From assembly GCF_030053775.1 (NCBI RefSeq), contig NZ_CP125669.1:3763634-3827633 (forward strand): 64,000 bases of DNA. Reading direction: 5' to 3'. The notes under the pieces are model-generated. The model saw nothing but the letters and a program-made list of their open reading frames with translations. It was not told the origin of the DNA and did not search any database. This document shows positions 35,215-43,924 of this stretch, one piece after another. This DNA comes from Acinetobacter corruptisaponis. GTDB taxonomy: Bacteria; Pseudomonadota; Gammaproteobacteria; Pseudomonadales; Moraxellaceae. Numbering within the stretch: position 1 is the first letter of the stretch; every line of letters begins with the position of its first letter. The position numbers and the translations under genes are program-made.

Positions 35215-37420
35215 GCTAGGTGCAACTGGAGCCAAGGGTGACACAGGTGCCAAGGGCGATACAGGCGCAGCAGGTATAGATGGAGCGAAAGGTGACACAG
35301 GAGCGGTAGGTGCAACTGGAGCCAAGGGTGACACAGGCGCAGCAGGTGCAGATGGAGCCAAAGGCGACACGGGTGCCAAGGGCGATACAGGCGCAGCAGG
35401 TATAGATGGAGCAAAAGGCGACACAGGAGCCAAAGGCGATACAGGTGCCAAGGGTGATACAGGAGCAGCAGGTGCAGACGGAGCTAAAGGTGACACAGGT
35501 GCCAAAGGTGATACTGGTTCAGTTGGTGCAACAGGCGCGAAAGGTGACACAGGTTCAGTAGGTGCAACGGGTGCGAAAGGTGACACAGGAGCGGTAGGTG
35601 CAACTGGTGCCAAGGGTGACACAGGTGCTAAGGGCGATACAGGCGCAGCAGGCGTAGATGGAGCCAAGGGTGACACAGGTGCCAAGGGTGATACAGGAGC
35701 AGCAGGTGCAGACGGAGCTAAAGGTGACACAGGTGCCAAAGGTGATACTGGTTCAGTTGGTGCAACAGGCGCGAAAGGTGACACAGGTTCAGTAGGTGCA
35801 ACGGGTGCGAAAGGCGACACCGGTGCAGATGGAGCGAAAGGCGACACAGGTGCCAAGGGCGATACAGGCGCAGCAGGTATAGATGGAGCAAAAGGCGACA
35901 CGGGTGCGAAAGGTGATACTGGCGCAGCAGGTGTAGACGGCGCTAAAGGCGATACGGGTGCCAAGGGCGATACAGGCGCAGCAGGTGTAGATGGTGCCAA
36001 GGGTGATACTGGCGCAGCAGGTATAGATGGAGCGAAAGGCGATACGGGTGCCAAGGGTGACACTGGTGCGGCAGGTGCAGACGGCGCTAAAGGTGATACA
36101 GGCGCTAAAGGTGACACAGGAGCAAAAGGCGACACAGGAGCCAAAGGCGATACGGGTGCCAAGGGTGATACTGGCGCAGCAGGTGTAGACGGAGCCAAAG
36201 GTGATACAGGTGCCAAAGGTGATACTGGAGCGAAAGGTGATGGATTATTAGACAGCAAAACGGCTTATAGCATTGCAGTCAGCAATGGCTACAAGGGTAC
36301 AGAAACAGAATGGTTGGAACAGGTTGGACTTGGAGAAAATGGTACAGGTAACCCATATTTCCAGGTACAGTCGAATACACCAAAAGTTGAACCAAAAGCA
36401 CAAGCTACTGGAAAAGATGCAATTGCAATTGGAGCAGATGCTTCTGCGCAAGGTGACCAATCCATTAGTATTGGTGTTGGTAACCAGGTGACGGGAAACA
36501 ATTCAGGAGCGATTGGCGATCCAAGTTATATCAATGCAGATGATAGTTATGCGATTGGTAATAACAACACCATTAATGGTGATGGTAAAACATTTGTTCT
36601 GGGTAATAACGTTAATACCTCTGCAAAAAATGCAGTTGTATTGGGTAATGATTCGGCGTCAGATCGAGATAATACAATTTCAGTTGGAGCAACAGGTAAA
36701 GAACGTCAAATTATTCATGTAGCAGCAGGAACAGCAGATACAGATGCTGTGAATGTGAAACAGATGAAAGATGCTGATATTAAAGTGTTGAATGATGCCA
36801 AAACTCATGCAGATGCGGGAGATCGAGCAACTTTAAATAGTGCGAAAACCTATACTAATGAGCGTGAAGTGGTGATTCGTCAGGACTTTGCGACAGCAGA
36901 TGCTCAAGTATTGTCAGATGCCAAAACTCATGCAGATGCGGGAGATAAGGTGACATTGAATAGTGCGAAAACCTATACTAATGAGCGTGAAGTGGTGATT
37001 CGTCAGGACTTTACAACTGCCGATGCAACAACCCTCCGCGATGCCAAAGCCCATGCCGATGCAGGAGATCAAACTACATTGTCAAGCGCGAAAACCTATA
37101 CTGATACCAAGTTTGCCGATCTGGAAAATGCATTTACGGATACGTCAAATCGTATGGCGCAGGATATTAACAAAAACCGTGAACTTGCAGCACAAGGTAT
37201 TGCAGGAATTGCGGCAATGACCAATATTCCAACACCTGCGGTACAAGGTACAAGCACTGTCGGAATGGGAGTAGGTAACTATGATAGCAAGTCAGCAATT
37301 GCAGTGGGTGCAAGCCACTACTTTGATAATGGAGTTGCAATTAAAGGCTCATTCTCAAGTGGATTAAGTAGTAGTAAGACAACCGCTGTTGGTGCAGGCG
37401 TGTCTTATTCATGGAAGTAA
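35141..37420 (+). CDS. Collagen-repeat trimeric autotransporter (YadA-like), 5' end replaced
   Basis: About 759 residues. After 26 odd residues come about 113 Gly-X-Y triplets (mostly GAKGDT and GAAG[IVA]D). An [12 protein letters not shown] module follows, then a YadA-type head (A-I-A-I-G-A-D-A), a neck V-N-V-K-Q-M, and a coiled-coil stalk with near-identical repeats of 30-odd residues. The C-terminal membrane anchor ([20 protein letters not shown]) is complete. Such proteins trimerise on the cell surface and adhere. The first 26 codons are antisense to the receptor gene's signal-peptide region and are not a signal peptide; no RBS is evident. The original start, export signal and promoter were therefore lost, and the frame is probably silent. 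Confidence 0.8.
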   Translation: MRSVLIALNLFPVPDSLHSYLVKSLLGATGAKGDTGAKGDTGAAGIDGAKGDTGAVGATGAKGDTGAAGADGAKGDTGAKGDTGAAGIDGAKGDTGAKGDTGAKGDTGAAGADGAKGDTGAKGDTGSVGATGAKGDTGSVGATGAKGDTGAVGATGAKGDTGAKGDTGAAGVDGAKGDTGAKGDTGAAGADGAKGDTGAKGDTGSVGATGAKGDTGSVGATGAKGDTGADGAKGDTGAKGDTGAAGIDGAKGDTGAKGDTGAAGVDGAKGDTGAKGDTGAAGVDGAKGDTGAAGIDGAKGDTGAKGDTGAAGADGAKGDTGAKGDTGAKGDTGAKGDTGAKGDTGAAGVDGAKGDTGAKGDTGAKGDGLLDSKTAYSIAVSNGYKGTETEWLEQVGLGENGTGNPYFQVQSNTPKVEPKAQATGKDAIAIGADASAQGDQSISIGVGNQVTGNNSGAIGDPSYINADDSYAIGNNNTINGDGKTFVLGNNVNTSAKNAVVLGNDSASDRDNTISVGATGKERQIIHVAAGTADTDAVNVKQMKDADIKVLNDAKTHADAGDRATLNSAKTYTNEREVVIRQDFATADAQVLSDAKTHADAGDKVTLNSAKTYTNEREVVIRQDFTTADATTLRDAKAHADAGDQTTLSSAKTYTDTKFADLENAFTDTSNRMAQDINKNRELAAQGIAGIAAMTNIPTPAVQGTSTVGMGVGNYDSKSAIAVGASHYFDNGVAIKGSFSSGLSSSKTTAVGAGVSYSWK
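35219..36241 (+). repeat. Collagen-like coding repeat tract
   Basis: Roughly 1 kb of 9- and 18-base related units coding Gly-X-Y triplets, with larger duplicated blocks; for example the stretch with two GATTGGT/GTTCAGTTGGTGC units near 35510-35570 recurs near 35745-35805. Such tracts shrink and grow by recombination or slippage. Confidence 0.9.
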
Positions 37421-37461
37421 TATCATTGATATTAATTATGAAAGCTTAATTTTGATTGATA

Positions 37462-37492
37462 AGAAACACTGATTAATTTAATCAGTGTTTCT
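37462..37492 (+). terminator. Hairpin after the autotransporter gene
   Basis: Perfect 14-pair stem AGAAACACTGATTA / TAATCAGTGTTTCT with a three-base loop, 42 bases after the stop; no long T run follows. Confidence 0.65.
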
Positions 37493-37549
37493 ACTGAAAG
37501 TATTTAAAATTCCGTTTCTTATGATTTTAAAACCCTCATATTAAAACAA

Positions 37550-37578
37550 TTGCTTACATTATATGCACTGTGCTAAAT
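37550..37578 (+). promoter_or_regulatory. Putative promoter of the DUF2946/TonB operon
   Basis: TTGCTT (37550-37555), a 17-base spacer, CTAAAT (37573-37578), just upstream of the DUF2946 start. The -10 region lies in ATATGCACTGT...TTGCAGC, a motif that recurs near 48523. Confidence 0.35.
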
Positions 37579-37594
37579 TGCAGCCGTCTCAATA

Positions 37595-38047
37595 TTGAAA
37601 AAGCCTATCTTGAGAGTTGCTCTAGTCCTTGCCCTCTCGGCAATGTTCCTGCAAACCGTTGTATTTATACAACCACTGTTACCAGCACAATATCGTATTG
37701 CGCTGGTCTGTGTCACTATTTCCGATGCTTTTTCCAATACCCTCAGTGCTGCCCAACAGCAGAATGTTGATCATTTATCTGAACATCATCACCAGCATCA
37801 CATGATGGATGACGATCAAAAAGCCCATACCACTCAAAGTCCTCATCAACATGATGTTGGACATGAATGTCCATACTGTACGGTATTTGCCAATTTAACC
37901 ACAGGTCTGGACTTTAGCCTTGAGGAGGTCTTTGATCGCCTTTATGTTCGGATGTTGGCATTTAATCGTAATTTCCAGCATATTTATTTTGCCTTACAGC
38001 GGTTATACCTGTTACCACAAGGGCGAGCACCGCCTTTATTCGCATAA
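37595..38047 (+). CDS. DUF2946 family protein (first copy)
   Basis: A 150-residue protein from a TTG start, with one N-terminal membrane or signal segment. It has a histidine-rich middle (HHHQHH, HQHDVGHE), the family motif C-P-Y-C, and the family ending PQGRAPPL. DUF2946 proteins commonly sit beside TonB-dependent copper receptors, and the His/Cys content fits metal binding; the molecular role is not established. An OprC-like receptor gene follows by 65 bases, probably in one operon. The weak RBS leaves the start uncertain; M17 is an alternative. Confidence 0.75.
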   Translation: MKKPILRVALVLALSAMFLQTVVFIQPLLPAQYRIALVCVTISDAFSNTLSAAQQQNVDHLSEHHHQHHMMDDDQKAHTTQSPHQHDVGHECPYCTVFANLTTGLDFSLEEVFDRLYVRMLAFNRNFQHIYFALQRLYLLPQGRAPPLFA

Positions 38048-38112
38048 ATACTGATTAGGAAATACAAAGCTTTTTTGCTTTGTTCTTCATTTATATTTTT
38101 GCGAGATTAATT

Positions 38113-40221
38113 ATGGCTCAGCCTAAATTTGATTTACAACCGCTTGTGGTTGCGATGAGTATTGCCTGTTATTCAACAACAGTTTTTGCAGAACAACGTC
38201 AAGAAAATATCTTTCAATTAGCTCCGATAGTGGTCACTGCACAAGTGGCAAATGATGCCAATGGATTGATCGTTCACGCTGACCCAAAACAACCGATTCA
38301 GCCAGTTCCTGCGACTGATGGTGCTGCTTATTTAAAAACTATTCCAGGATTCAGTAGTATTGGAAGTGGTGGAACCAATGGTGATATTAGTTTTAGGGGC
38401 ATGTTTGGTTCACGAATTAAAGTGCTGAATGATGGCTCTGAAGAGTTGGGTGCATGTCCTGCTCGAATGGATAATCCGACATCTTATATTTCACCTGAGA
38501 GTTTTGACCATATTACAGTCATTAAAGGTCCACAAACTGTACGTTATCCAACCCCAGGTTCAGCGGCAACAGTATTATTTGAACGCGATCCAATCAAATT
38601 TGAACAGGATCAACATTATAAAGGTCAGGCAAGTGTGGTCGCTGGTTCATATGGACGTGTAGACCATAATGTTGATGCAGCGGTGGGGAATGAGACTGGC
38701 TATGCTCGTATCAATGCTAATCGTTCGGTATCCGATGATTATCAGGATGGTGATGGTAAAAACGTTCATTCAAGTTGGGAGCGTTGGGGCGCTGACCTTG
38801 CCCTAGGCTGGACACCAACTGAAAATACGTGGATTGAATTGCAAGGTGGTAAGGGAGACGGAGAGTCTGCTTATGCAGGTCGTTCAATGGATGGCTCACA
38901 ATTTAAGCGTGAAAGTCTTGGACTACATGCTGAACAACGTAATATCAATGATGTGATTAAAAAGGTCGAAGCACAGGTCGACTACAGTTTTAATGATCAC
39001 ATTATGGATAATTTTAGCCTGAGAGCCGTGCCCACAACAGGACCTATGGCGATGCCGATGGCAATGGATGTTACTCGTAGGACTTTAAATGCCAGAGCTG
39101 CCATCACCACTGACTGGAATAACATCAGTGTGGTTTCTGGTGTCGATTCCCAGTACAACAAACAGGCTGGCAATATGTATATGCGTGGTGATGTGCCACC
39201 GCCAATGGATGAAACTTTGAGTTTCCAAAGTTATGGCGCATTTACTGAAGCCGCTATTGCTGTGAATGACAATAATAAAGTCATTACTGGCGTACGTGCT
39301 GACCATGTTGAAATTGAAAACTTGGCAAGCAACAAAACCCGTAAAGATACCGTACCCAGTGGTTTTATTCGGCTGGAAAACCTGATGCCTGAGCATAATC
39401 TCAAAAGCTATATTGGCTTGGGATATGTTGAACGTACCCCTGATTTCTGGGAGATATATAGTACCGCATTACCATCAACAGGCACTGGCATGGATAGTAT
39501 GACAGGTATGGATGGTATGACAGATATGGATGATATGGGGGGAGGAATGGTTATGCCAACTGTTGCCCGAACGTCGGATCATTTGGACTATCTCAAGAAT
39601 GAAAAAACTCTACAACTGGATTTAGGCTATCAACTGGAACACGGCAAATACAATAGTTGGGCCTCTGCCTATACAGGTGTAATCAAAGATTTTATGCTGG
39701 TGAGCTACGCTGATCCTGAGAATGAGATGATTAGTTCAACTATTCGTAATGTCGATGCGACCATTGCAGGTGCAGAGTTAGGCGTGGGCTATAAGTTTAC
39801 AGATAACATCCAAACCGATGCCAGTGCCATGTATGCATGGGGTAAAAACACCACTGACAATCGACCATTGCCTCAAATTGCACCTTTAGAGGGACGTTTT
39901 AATTTACGTTATGTTGCAGATAATTATTCTCTAGGTCTACTGTGGCGTGTAGTGGCAAAACAAGACCGCATTAGTAAAAATGAGGGTAATATTGTTGGCT
40001 ACGATATGGGAGAGAGTAAGGCATTTAATACGTTGTCTTTAAATGGTGCGTATAAGCTGACTAAAAATGTTGAATGGTCAATCGGCGTTGATAATCTTCT
40101 GGATGAAACCTATGCCGAACATTTAAACAAGGGTGGGGCAGCGACTGGCTTTTATCCAACGAATACTCAATACAATAATATTGGGCGTAACTATTGGACT
40201 CGAATTAGTATGAAGTTCTAA
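38113..40221 (+). CDS. TonB-dependent copper receptor (OprC/NosA-like)
   Basis: About 702 residues with a signal peptide ending near A27 (TTVFAEQ), a TonB box region L-A-P-I-V-V-T-A, a plug domain and a full barrel ending in ISMKF. The plug has ISFRGMFGSRIKVLNDG and L-G-A-C-P-A-R-M-D-N-P, a Cys-x3-Met-like site characteristic of OprC-type copper receptors. Extracellular loops are rich in methionine (GPMAMPMAMDV, then a Met/Asp run near residues 455-480), as expected for Cu binding. Imports copper across the outer membrane; the substrate is inferred from family and loop composition. I chose the ATG at 38113 over an upstream TTG. Confidence 0.88.
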   Translation: MAQPKFDLQPLVVAMSIACYSTTVFAEQRQENIFQLAPIVVTAQVANDANGLIVHADPKQPIQPVPATDGAAYLKTIPGFSSIGSGGTNGDISFRGMFGSRIKVLNDGSEELGACPARMDNPTSYISPESFDHITVIKGPQTVRYPTPGSAATVLFERDPIKFEQDQHYKGQASVVAGSYGRVDHNVDAAVGNETGYARINANRSVSDDYQDGDGKNVHSSWERWGADLALGWTPTENTWIELQGGKGDGESAYAGRSMDGSQFKRESLGLHAEQRNINDVIKKVEAQVDYSFNDHIMDNFSLRAVPTTGPMAMPMAMDVTRRTLNARAAITTDWNNISVVSGVDSQYNKQAGNMYMRGDVPPPMDETLSFQSYGAFTEAAIAVNDNNKVITGVRADHVEIENLASNKTRKDTVPSGFIRLENLMPEHNLKSYIGLGYVERTPDFWEIYSTALPSTGTGMDSMTGMDGMTDMDDMGGGMVMPTVARTSDHLDYLKNEKTLQLDLGYQLEHGKYNSWASAYTGVIKDFMLVSYADPENEMISSTIRNVDATIAGAELGVGYKFTDNIQTDASAMYAWGKNTTDNRPLPQIAPLEGRFNLRYVADNYSLGLLWRVVAKQDRISKNEGNIVGYDMGESKAFNTLSLNGAYKLTKNVEWSIGVDNLLDETYAEHLNKGGAATGFYPTNTQYNNIGRNYWTRISMKF

Positions 40222-40235
40222 GTTTAATGCTGTGG

Positions 40236-40266
40236 AAAGACCATGCAAGAGCATGGTCTTTTTTTA
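40236..40266 (+). terminator. Terminator after the copper receptor gene
   Basis: Eleven-pair stem AAAGACCATGC / GCATGGTCTTT with a four-base loop and T run to 40266. Confidence 0.9.
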
Positions 40267-40268
40267 GC

Positions 40269-40514
40269 TTAATTTAGATTTTTTAAAACGAATTCAGGTG
40301 ACTTTATAAATAACCGAATAAGTGCCTGAGATGGTTTAGATGGATGTCTTATGCCTCTTTCCCAACTTTCTACAGTTCTTGCAGAGATACCCAATTTAGT
40401 TGCGAGTTCTGCTTGAGAAATTTTCATTTGCCGACGTGCTCTGATCATTTCATCAGCCAGTTCCTCATCCTGAACAGTAGTTGAAGTGTGAGAGTCAAAT
40501 TGCTGTTTCATCAT
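40269..40514 (-). CDS. Small XRE-type helix-turn-helix protein
   Basis: An 81-residue protein. An XRE-type helix-turn-helix occupies residues 25-60 (KISQAELATKLGISARTVESWERG), and the ending KSPEFVLKNL resembles NadS/HigA-type antitoxins. No toxin-like gene lies beside it; both neighbours are transport and respiration genes. It follows the DUF2474 gene by 6 bases on the same strand, so it may be cotranscribed with cioAB, an unusual place for an antitoxin. A repressor role is possible. Confidence 0.75.
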   Translation of the reverse strand: MMKQQFDSHTSTTVQDEELADEMIRARRQMKISQAELATKLGISARTVESWERGIRHPSKPSQALIRLFIKSPEFVLKNLN

Positions 40515-40520
40515 CTCACC

Positions 40521-40631
40521 CTAATATGCCAGTTGCAGCAACAGTCTGAATAACAAGGCGATCAGCAATAAACCAAAAAAACCTGCAAGCCAAAGCAGGA
40601 TAAACCACTGTGATTGAGATAACTTCATCAT
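40521..40631 (-). CDS. DUF2474-type small subunit of bd oxidase
   Basis: A 36-residue single-helix protein beginning MMKLSQSQWF with a WLAGFFGLLLIAL helix, the pattern of DUF2474 proteins found after cyanide-insensitive oxidase genes. It occupies the same position as CydX in E. coli bd oxidase operons, though the sequence differs. The RBS AGGAG overlaps the cioB stop region, showing coupling. A role in assembling or stabilising the oxidase is inferred by analogy to CydX. Confidence 0.75.
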   Translation of the reverse strand: MMKLSQSQWFILLWLAGFFGLLLIALLFRLLLQLAY

Positions 40632-40637
40632 TTTCTC

Positions 40638-41642
40638 CTAGTGATAACCCTCATCGCCAACACGGACTTTATCCCTAAATACCCAGTACGCCATGATGGT
40701 GTAGATGATGATAATTGGGATCAAAATTAGTGCTCCGATCAGCGCAAACAACTGACTATTGGCTGGTGCAGCCGCATCCCAGATCGTCACTGATGGCGGA
40801 ATAACATAAGGGAATATACTGATGAGAAAGCCTGTATAGGCCAAAAATACCAATGCCAAGGTATATAAAAAGGGCATCGATTCCTGACGTTTTTGGCAGG
40901 CACGAATGGTTAAAAAAGTGAAAACCACCACCAAAATTGGAACTGGACTGAAATACAAAATTTGAGGTTGCGTAAACCAGCGTTCAGCAATCATTGGATG
41001 TGCCAGTGGCGTATATATACTGACAGCAGCAAATATCAGTAGCAATACCATGATCAGTCTTGGCATTAAACGATACATACTGTTTTGTAATTGATCATCG
41101 GTTTTCATGATCAGCCAGCCACAGCCAAGTGCAGCATAAACCACCACGACACCTACACCTGTAAACAGTGCAAATGGCGTAAGCCAATCCAAGCCACCCC
41201 CTGCATAACGCCCATCGACAATATGTATGCCCTGAATATATGCACCAAGAATTACACCTTGTAGGAAACTGGATAAGACTGATCCGCCAATAAAAGCCGC
41301 ATCCCATAGATGCTTGGTACGGTTTGCCTTAAAGCGAAATTCAAAGGCAACACCACGAAAAATCAGCGCAATGACCATCAAGATAATCGGTAGATAAAGG
41401 GCTGATAAGACTGCGGAATAGACCATTGGAAATGCTGCAAATAAGCCAGCACCACCCAGTACCATCCATGTTTCATTACCATCCCAGACAGGCGCGACAG
41501 TATTCATCATCACATCACGTTCCTGCTGATTTTTGATGAATGGAAACAAAATACCGATGCCGAGATCAAAGCCGTCCAGCACCACATAAATGAAAACACC
41601 AATCGCAATAATGACAATCCAGATTAAAGACAAATCAATCAT
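40638..41642 (-). CDS. cioB: Cytochrome bd-type (cyanide-insensitive) oxidase subunit II
   Basis: A 334-residue membrane protein of the CydB family, with the N-terminal signature D-G-F-D-L-G-I-G near residue 24 and W-D-G-N-E-T-W near residue 52. It pairs with subunit I to form the quinol oxidase. The start overlaps the cioA stop by four bases. The short Q loop of subunit I and the DUF2474 partner favour the CIO branch over the E. coli cydB branch. Confidence 0.92.
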   Translation of the reverse strand: MIDLSLIWIVIIAIGVFIYVVLDGFDLGIGILFPFIKNQQERDVMMNTVAPVWDGNETWMVLGGAGLFAAFPMVYSAVLSALYLPIILMVIALIFRGVAFEFRFKANRTKHLWDAAFIGGSVLSSFLQGVILGAYIQGIHIVDGRYAGGGLDWLTPFALFTGVGVVVVYAALGCGWLIMKTDDQLQNSMYRLMPRLIMVLLLIFAAVSIYTPLAHPMIAERWFTQPQILYFSPVPILVVVFTFLTIRACQKRQESMPFLYTLALVFLAYTGFLISIFPYVIPPSVTIWDAAAPANSQLFALIGALILIPIIIIYTIMAYWVFRDKVRVGDEGYH

Positions 41643-43072
41643 GAAGATGCTCCTTGATCTTGATCATCAAGACGTTCATCTGCGGCACTCAGTGGACGCA
41701 TAGGTGTTTTAAAATGACCGACACCGCCAACTTCTTGTTGCTGGCTATAAATAAATTCAGGACCTTTGTGCATCAGTTTCAGCATGTAATAGATGCCGAT
41801 ACCAAAGACGATGCAATACACCACCACAAAGATAATCAGGGTTAGGCCAACCTGCTCGGCTGAAACAGGGGAAAGTGCATCTTTGGTACGCATCACGCCA
41901 TAGACCACCCACGGTTGACGGCCAACCTCTGTAGTAAACCAGCCAGCCAATAGTGCAATAAAGCCTGATGGTCCCATGAATAAAGCAAAACGGTGAAACC
42001 ATTTACTTTCAAAAAGTTTGCCTGTTTTTCTCAACCAAACACCGGTAAGGGCTAACAACAGCATCAACATGCCTAAACTTACCATGATCCTAAAGCTCCA
42101 AAAAACCACAGTCGAATTCGGACGATCTTCAGGTGCAAAGTCTTTTAAACCTTTCACTGTCCCATTCATTGAATGGGTGAGAATGAGACTACCTAGATTT
42201 GGAATCGCAATCGCATATTTGGTACGTTCTTCCTGCATGTCAGGAATGCCAAATAAATACAATGGCATACCCTCGTCATAGTTGGTTTCCCAGTGTCCCT
42301 CCATCGCTGCCAGCTTTGCAGGTTGATGTTCGAGCGTATTTAAACCATGTGCATCACCCACGAAGACCTGTAAGGGAGCTAAAATCAGAATCAGCCACAG
42401 TGCCATCGAAAAAGACTTTTTCACCAAGTCATCCCGACGACCTTTCAGCAAATGCCATGCCGCAGTCGCTGCAACCAGTAAGGCCGCCACCATAAAGGCA
42501 GCAATGGCCATGTGAGCAAGGCGATAAGGAAAGGAGGGGTTAAATACAATTGCAAACCAATCCTGTGGCACAACAATGCCATTTTCTATAGTGAAGCCTT
42601 GCGGTGTTTGCATCCAACTGTTTGAGGATAAAATCCAGAACATTGAAATACAGGTTCCCACTGCGACCATAAGTGTGGCAAAGAAATGCGCCTTTTTACT
42701 GACTCGTCCCCAACCAAATAACATGATCCCGAGAAAGCCCGCCTCCAAGAAAAATGCGCTTAGGACTTCATAGGTGAGCAATGGACCTGTGACACCGCCA
42801 GCAAAGCGTGAAAACTCGCTCCAGTTTGTACCAAACTGATAGCTCATCACCACACCTGAGACCACACCCATCCCAAATGCAACAGCAAAGATTTTGACCC
42901 AATACTTAAACAGGTCTTGATAAATCGGATTGTTGGTACGTAACCAACGCCATTCCAATACTGCTAAAAAGCTTGCAAGTCCAATCGAAATTGCAGGAAA
43001 AATGATGTGAAACGATACGGTAAAGGCAAACTGTATTCTCGCCAGTTCAAGTGCTGTTAAACCCAGAGTCAT
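41639..43072 (-). CDS. cioA: Cytochrome bd-type (cyanide-insensitive) oxidase subunit I
   Basis: A 477-residue CydA-family protein with the heme-ligand His near residue 22 (F-T-V-S-F-H) and a second in Y-R-L-A-H-M-A. The W-x-x-x-E/G-R-Q-P-W segment near residue 390 is also present. The quinol-binding Q loop is short, as in the CioA group. These oxidases contain hemes but no copper, so they work when copper is scarce or cyanide present. In Pseudomonas aeruginosa CioAB is raised in copper limitation, which makes the copper-uptake neighbours suggestive. The upstream DUF2946 gene is on the same strand, 148 bases away. Confidence 0.92.
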   Translation of the reverse strand: MTLGLTALELARIQFAFTVSFHIIFPAISIGLASFLAVLEWRWLRTNNPIYQDLFKYWVKIFAVAFGMGVVSGVVMSYQFGTNWSEFSRFAGGVTGPLLTYEVLSAFFLEAGFLGIMLFGWGRVSKKAHFFATLMVAVGTCISMFWILSSNSWMQTPQGFTIENGIVVPQDWFAIVFNPSFPYRLAHMAIAAFMVAALLVAATAAWHLLKGRRDDLVKKSFSMALWLILILAPLQVFVGDAHGLNTLEHQPAKLAAMEGHWETNYDEGMPLYLFGIPDMQEERTKYAIAIPNLGSLILTHSMNGTVKGLKDFAPEDRPNSTVVFWSFRIMVSLGMLMLLLALTGVWLRKTGKLFESKWFHRFALFMGPSGFIALLAGWFTTEVGRQPWVVYGVMRTKDALSPVSAEQVGLTLIIFVVVYCIVFGIGIYYMLKLMHKGPEFIYSQQQEVGGVGHFKTPMRPLSAADERLDDQDQGASS

Positions 43073-43220
43073 GACTGCACCTCATCTTTTTGCTGATGAA
43101 CTAAACCTATAGTTGTAGCAATCTCTACCCATGTAAGAGCATGAAAATAAAACATGATGATAATCTCTTGAAAATATTAATTTTTCAAAACAAATATTTT
43201 GAGCTTCAAGTGAACGATCA

Positions 43221-43682
43221 TCAAAGTGGCGGGGCACGCCCTTGAGGGATAAGGAAGAGTTGCTGGAGTTGAAAGAAAACATGGAAATAGTTTTCAATAA
43301 ACGCTAGAAAACGTACCTGAATACGGATCAGAATCTGTTTTAGATCAAGGTCAGGTAAGGGTACAACATGGCTATATACCACACAGTACTGACATTGATG
43401 TCCTGCATCATGGTGATGGTGGCTTGCTACTGTAATGTCAGATGAGGTAGTGTGTGCTGCTGCATGTCCCATCTCATGCATGTGATGAGACATGCTGTGA
43501 TGCTGTTCTGGTGCGTTGTGATGGTTGTGACTAGAAGATGTCACAGAATGTTGAAGTTGCAGTGCTTGGGCAATAGTTTCACATACTGGAGAGATTTGAT
43601 ATTTCTCTGGCAGCAAGGGCTGTAAGAACACAGCGATTTGTAACAAGACTGCATAGAAGCCTAGCAATCTTCCAAAAACCAT
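43221..43682 (-). CDS. DUF2946 family protein (second copy)
   Basis: About 153 residues with an N-terminal membrane segment (LLGFYAVLLQIAVFLQPLLP), a very His/Met-rich middle (HHSMSHHMHEMGH, ASHHHHDAGHQ), a C-Q-Y-C motif and the family ending PQGRAPPL. The many histidines and methionines fit copper binding. It lies directly upstream of cioA, so it may be cotranscribed with the oxidase. I chose the ATG at 43682 over a GTG two codons earlier. Confidence 0.75.
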   Translation of the reverse strand: MVFGRLLGFYAVLLQIAVFLQPLLPEKYQISPVCETIAQALQLQHSVTSSSHNHHNAPEQHHSMSHHMHEMGHAAAHTTSSDITVASHHHHDAGHQCQYCVVYSHVVPLPDLDLKQILIRIQVRFLAFIENYFHVFFQLQQLFLIPQGRAPPL

Positions 43683-43879
43683 CAACACCCAATTGATCTC
43701 TTTCTGGAAATCGGTTGTGCCACACTATAGCAAAAAAATAGCTTTCTTAAAGTCTTAATTATTTATTTTCTAATAAAAAATTGTGGTAATTTGATAATCA
43801 CAGATTTTTAGTATGATTTGTTTTGAAACTAATTGTCGATTTATAATAAATTATTTAAGAGAAAAATATTAAACCTCTG

Positions 43880-43917
43880 AGCGCCAATTCTCAGATAATC
43901 GATTGAGAATTGGCGCT
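43880..43917 (-). terminator. Hairpin after the TonB/PepSY operon
   Basis: Perfect 14-pair stem AGCGCCAATTCTCA / TGAGAATTGGCGCT with a ten-base loop, lying just past the PepSY gene stop; minus-strand T-rich sequence follows at a short distance. Confidence 0.7.
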
Positions 43918-43924
43918 AGGTAGA

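Noticed and set aside
35219..36241. Repeat tract as a CRISPR array
   Set aside because: Units are 9 and 18 bases, tandem and in frame, with no unique spacers and no cas genes.
35197..36258. Minus-strand 353-codon frame of Ala-Pro-Val-Ser-Pro type repeats
   Set aside because: It is the exact complement of the collagen repeats and arises from their periodicity; no start signal and no partner domain.
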